DNA from: Flavobacterium limicola
GTDB taxonomy: Bacteria; Bacteroidota; Bacteroidia; Flavobacteriales; Flavobacteriaceae
DNA length: 64,000 nt
NCBI RefSeq assembly: GCF_003634755.1
Contig: NZ_RBXA01000002.1
Location: 434,001 to 498,000, forward strand
Reading direction: 5' to 3'
This document shows, one piece after another, positions 62,883-64,000 of the stretch. The notes beneath the pieces were generated by a model that worked only from the letters and a program-made list of their open reading frames with translations, had not been told where the DNA came from and ran no database searches. Position 1 is the stretch's first letter. Each line of letters opens with the position of its first letter. The position numbers and the translations under genes are program-made.

Positions 62883-64000
62883 ATGAGTTGGATCATGTGC
62901 TTGGACTGTCAAGGTAGAGGCAAGAAAAGTCGGGGACTAACCAAAAAAGCGCGACTTCAATACCAGCTGGAAGTAGATAAATTTAAAGAAAATAATGAAA
63001 AAGGAATAGCTCCTATTCCACCAAAAGGACACCAACACACCTGTTTAAAATGTTCTGGATCAGGTTTAATTCAGTCAGTTATTCCTCCTATAATTAATAA
63101 AGAAAAATACCCTAGTATTGCTATAATTGGCGGTGGTATTGGCGGAATTGCGTTAGCTATAGCTTGTTTACACCGAGGAATTCCTTTCATATTATATGAG
63201 CGCGATACCGATTTTAATGCTCGATCTCAGGGTTACGGACTCACTTTACAACAAGCCAGTAAAGCCATTGAAGGCTTAGGTATTTTCTCTTTGAAAGATG
63301 GAGTGACTTCAACAAGGCATTTAGTACACACTACTGCTGGAAAAATAGTAGGTGAATGGGGCGTCAGAAAGTGGATAAAGCCAAATACGGAAAAATCTGC
63401 AAAACGCACAAATGTACACATTGCGAGACAATCATTACGGTTAGCGCTATTGGAACAGCTTGGCGGACATGAAGCGATACAGTGGGGACATCAATTATTA
63501 GATTTGAAAGAATGTAAAGATGAAAGTGTTGATTTAAGCTTTTTAGTGAATGGAAAAATTAAAAATGCTAAAGCCGATCTTGTAGTTGGAGCGGATGGTA
63601 TTCGTAGCGCTGTGCGAAAACTAATGATTGGTGAAGAAATAACTCCATTACGTTACCTTGGCTGTATTGTTATATTGGGTATTTGTCCTTTGAGTAATCT
63701 TAAAAATTTTCAAAGTTCATTGTTGGACTCGGCTACTGTATTTCAAACCGCAAATGGTAATGAGCGAATATACATGATGCCATATACTGAAGACTCCGTA
63801 ATGTGGCAACTTAGTTTTCCAATGCCAGAAGATGAAGCAAAATCGTTAAGTGCTGAAGGACCTCAAGCACTCAAGGAAGAAGCCTGTCGTAGAACACATT
63901 GGCACAGCCCTGTACCTGAAATTTTATTAGCAACACTGGAAACCCAAATCTCAGGCTATCCGGTCTATGATCGTGAATTACTTACATCAGAATTGCTACA
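62883..64000 (+). CDS. FAD-dependent monooxygenase with N-terminal DnaJ-type zinc motifs (3' end cut off)
   Basis: Starts at ATG 62883 and runs open to the window end (372 codons). The first 65 residues have two CxxCxGxG motifs, C6LDCQGRG and C54LKCSGSG, as in the DnaJ zinc finger. Residues from about 78 form a FAD domain: IAIIGGGIGGIALAIACL, then ERDTDFNARSQGYGLTLQQ, and VVGADGIRSAVRK near 237, as in PHBH-type monooxygenases. The flavoenzyme part is typical of aromatic or polyketide hydroxylases, TetX-like enzymes included. The zinc motif suggests a redox or protein-binding role. Truncated at the 3' end by the window. Confidence 0.85.
   Translation, partial: MSWIMCLDCQGRGKKSRGLTKKARLQYQLEVDKFKENNEKGIAPIPPKGHQHTCLKCSGSGLIQSVIPPIINKEKYPSIAIIGGGIGGIALAIACLHRGIPFILYERDTDFNARSQGYGLTLQQASKAIEGLGIFSLKDGVTSTRHLVHTTAGKIVGEWGVRKWIKPNTEKSAKRTNVHIARQSLRLALLEQLGGHEAIQWGHQLLDLKECKDESVDLSFLVNGKIKNAKADLVVGADGIRSAVRKLMIGEEITPLRYLGCIVILGICPLSNLKNFQSSLLDSATVFQTANGNERIYMMPYTEDSVMWQLSFPMPEDEAKSLSAEGPQALKEEACRRTHWHSPVPEILLATLETQISGYPVYDRELLTSELL

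Overview
This 64 kb window looks like ordinary chromosome from a Flavobacteriaceae bacterium, most likely Flavobacterium. The signs are low G+C with A-rich sequence in place of Shine-Dalgarno sites, recognisable Bacteroidetes-type promoters (TTTG ... TAnnTTTG), and typical flavobacterial families: an RND pump fused to its TolC, long-form KARI, bifunctional HisB and HisIE, DUF2911, DUF6155, four-helix-bundle and MbfA-like proteins. I see no rRNA, tRNA, transposase, phage gene or CRISPR array.

Layout. 1-4120: metal efflux (RND-TolC fusion end, CusB-like adaptor), an MbfA/VIT1 iron exporter and a DUF2231 membrane protein. 4188-12229: complete histidine operon hisGDCBHA-[four-helix bundle]-F-IE, preceded by a promoter, a 19-codon His-rich leader peptide and a rho-independent attenuator. 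12333-22104: aminopeptidases, thioesterase, MscS channel, two helicases and small conserved proteins. 22132-29308: an MFS drug exporter, then a NrtR/AraR-like regulator (degenerate Nudix plus winged helix) divergent from a sugar operon of LamB-type porin, ketose 3-epimerase, PfkB kinase and FucP-type symporter. 29361-33686: a decayed small gene, an orphan gene, DUF2911, and a cNMP/CBS/DUF294 protein coupled to an exonuclease-fold protein that lacks catalytic residues. 33712-39153: a seven-gene type III polyketide synthase cluster with its own ACP, ketosynthase, dehydratase, phosphopantetheinyl transferase, methyltransferase and flavoprotein. 39217-42422: YhhN-like membrane protein, acs and a long untranslated stretch. 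42423-50421: leuA-leuB-ilvD-ilvB-ilvN-ilvC on the minus strand without leuCD. 50570-64000: helical-repeat protein, MdaB/ABM/LysR redox module, fused E1 of a branched-chain 2-oxoacid dehydrogenase, a 2OG-Fe(II) oxygenase, SUI1 factor, nucleoside phosphorylase, SDR, GNAT, a cytosolic binding protein, a transglutaminase-like protein and, cut by the window end, a flavin monooxygenase carrying two DnaJ-type CxxCxGxG zinc motifs.

The items most worth follow-up are the histidine attenuator, the four-helix-bundle gene lodged between inverted repeats inside the his operon, related palindromic repeats in intra-operon spacers, the LamB/ketose cluster with its predicted sugar-sensing regulator, the type III PKS cluster, the DUF294/pseudo-exonuclease pair, and the zinc-motif flavoprotein.
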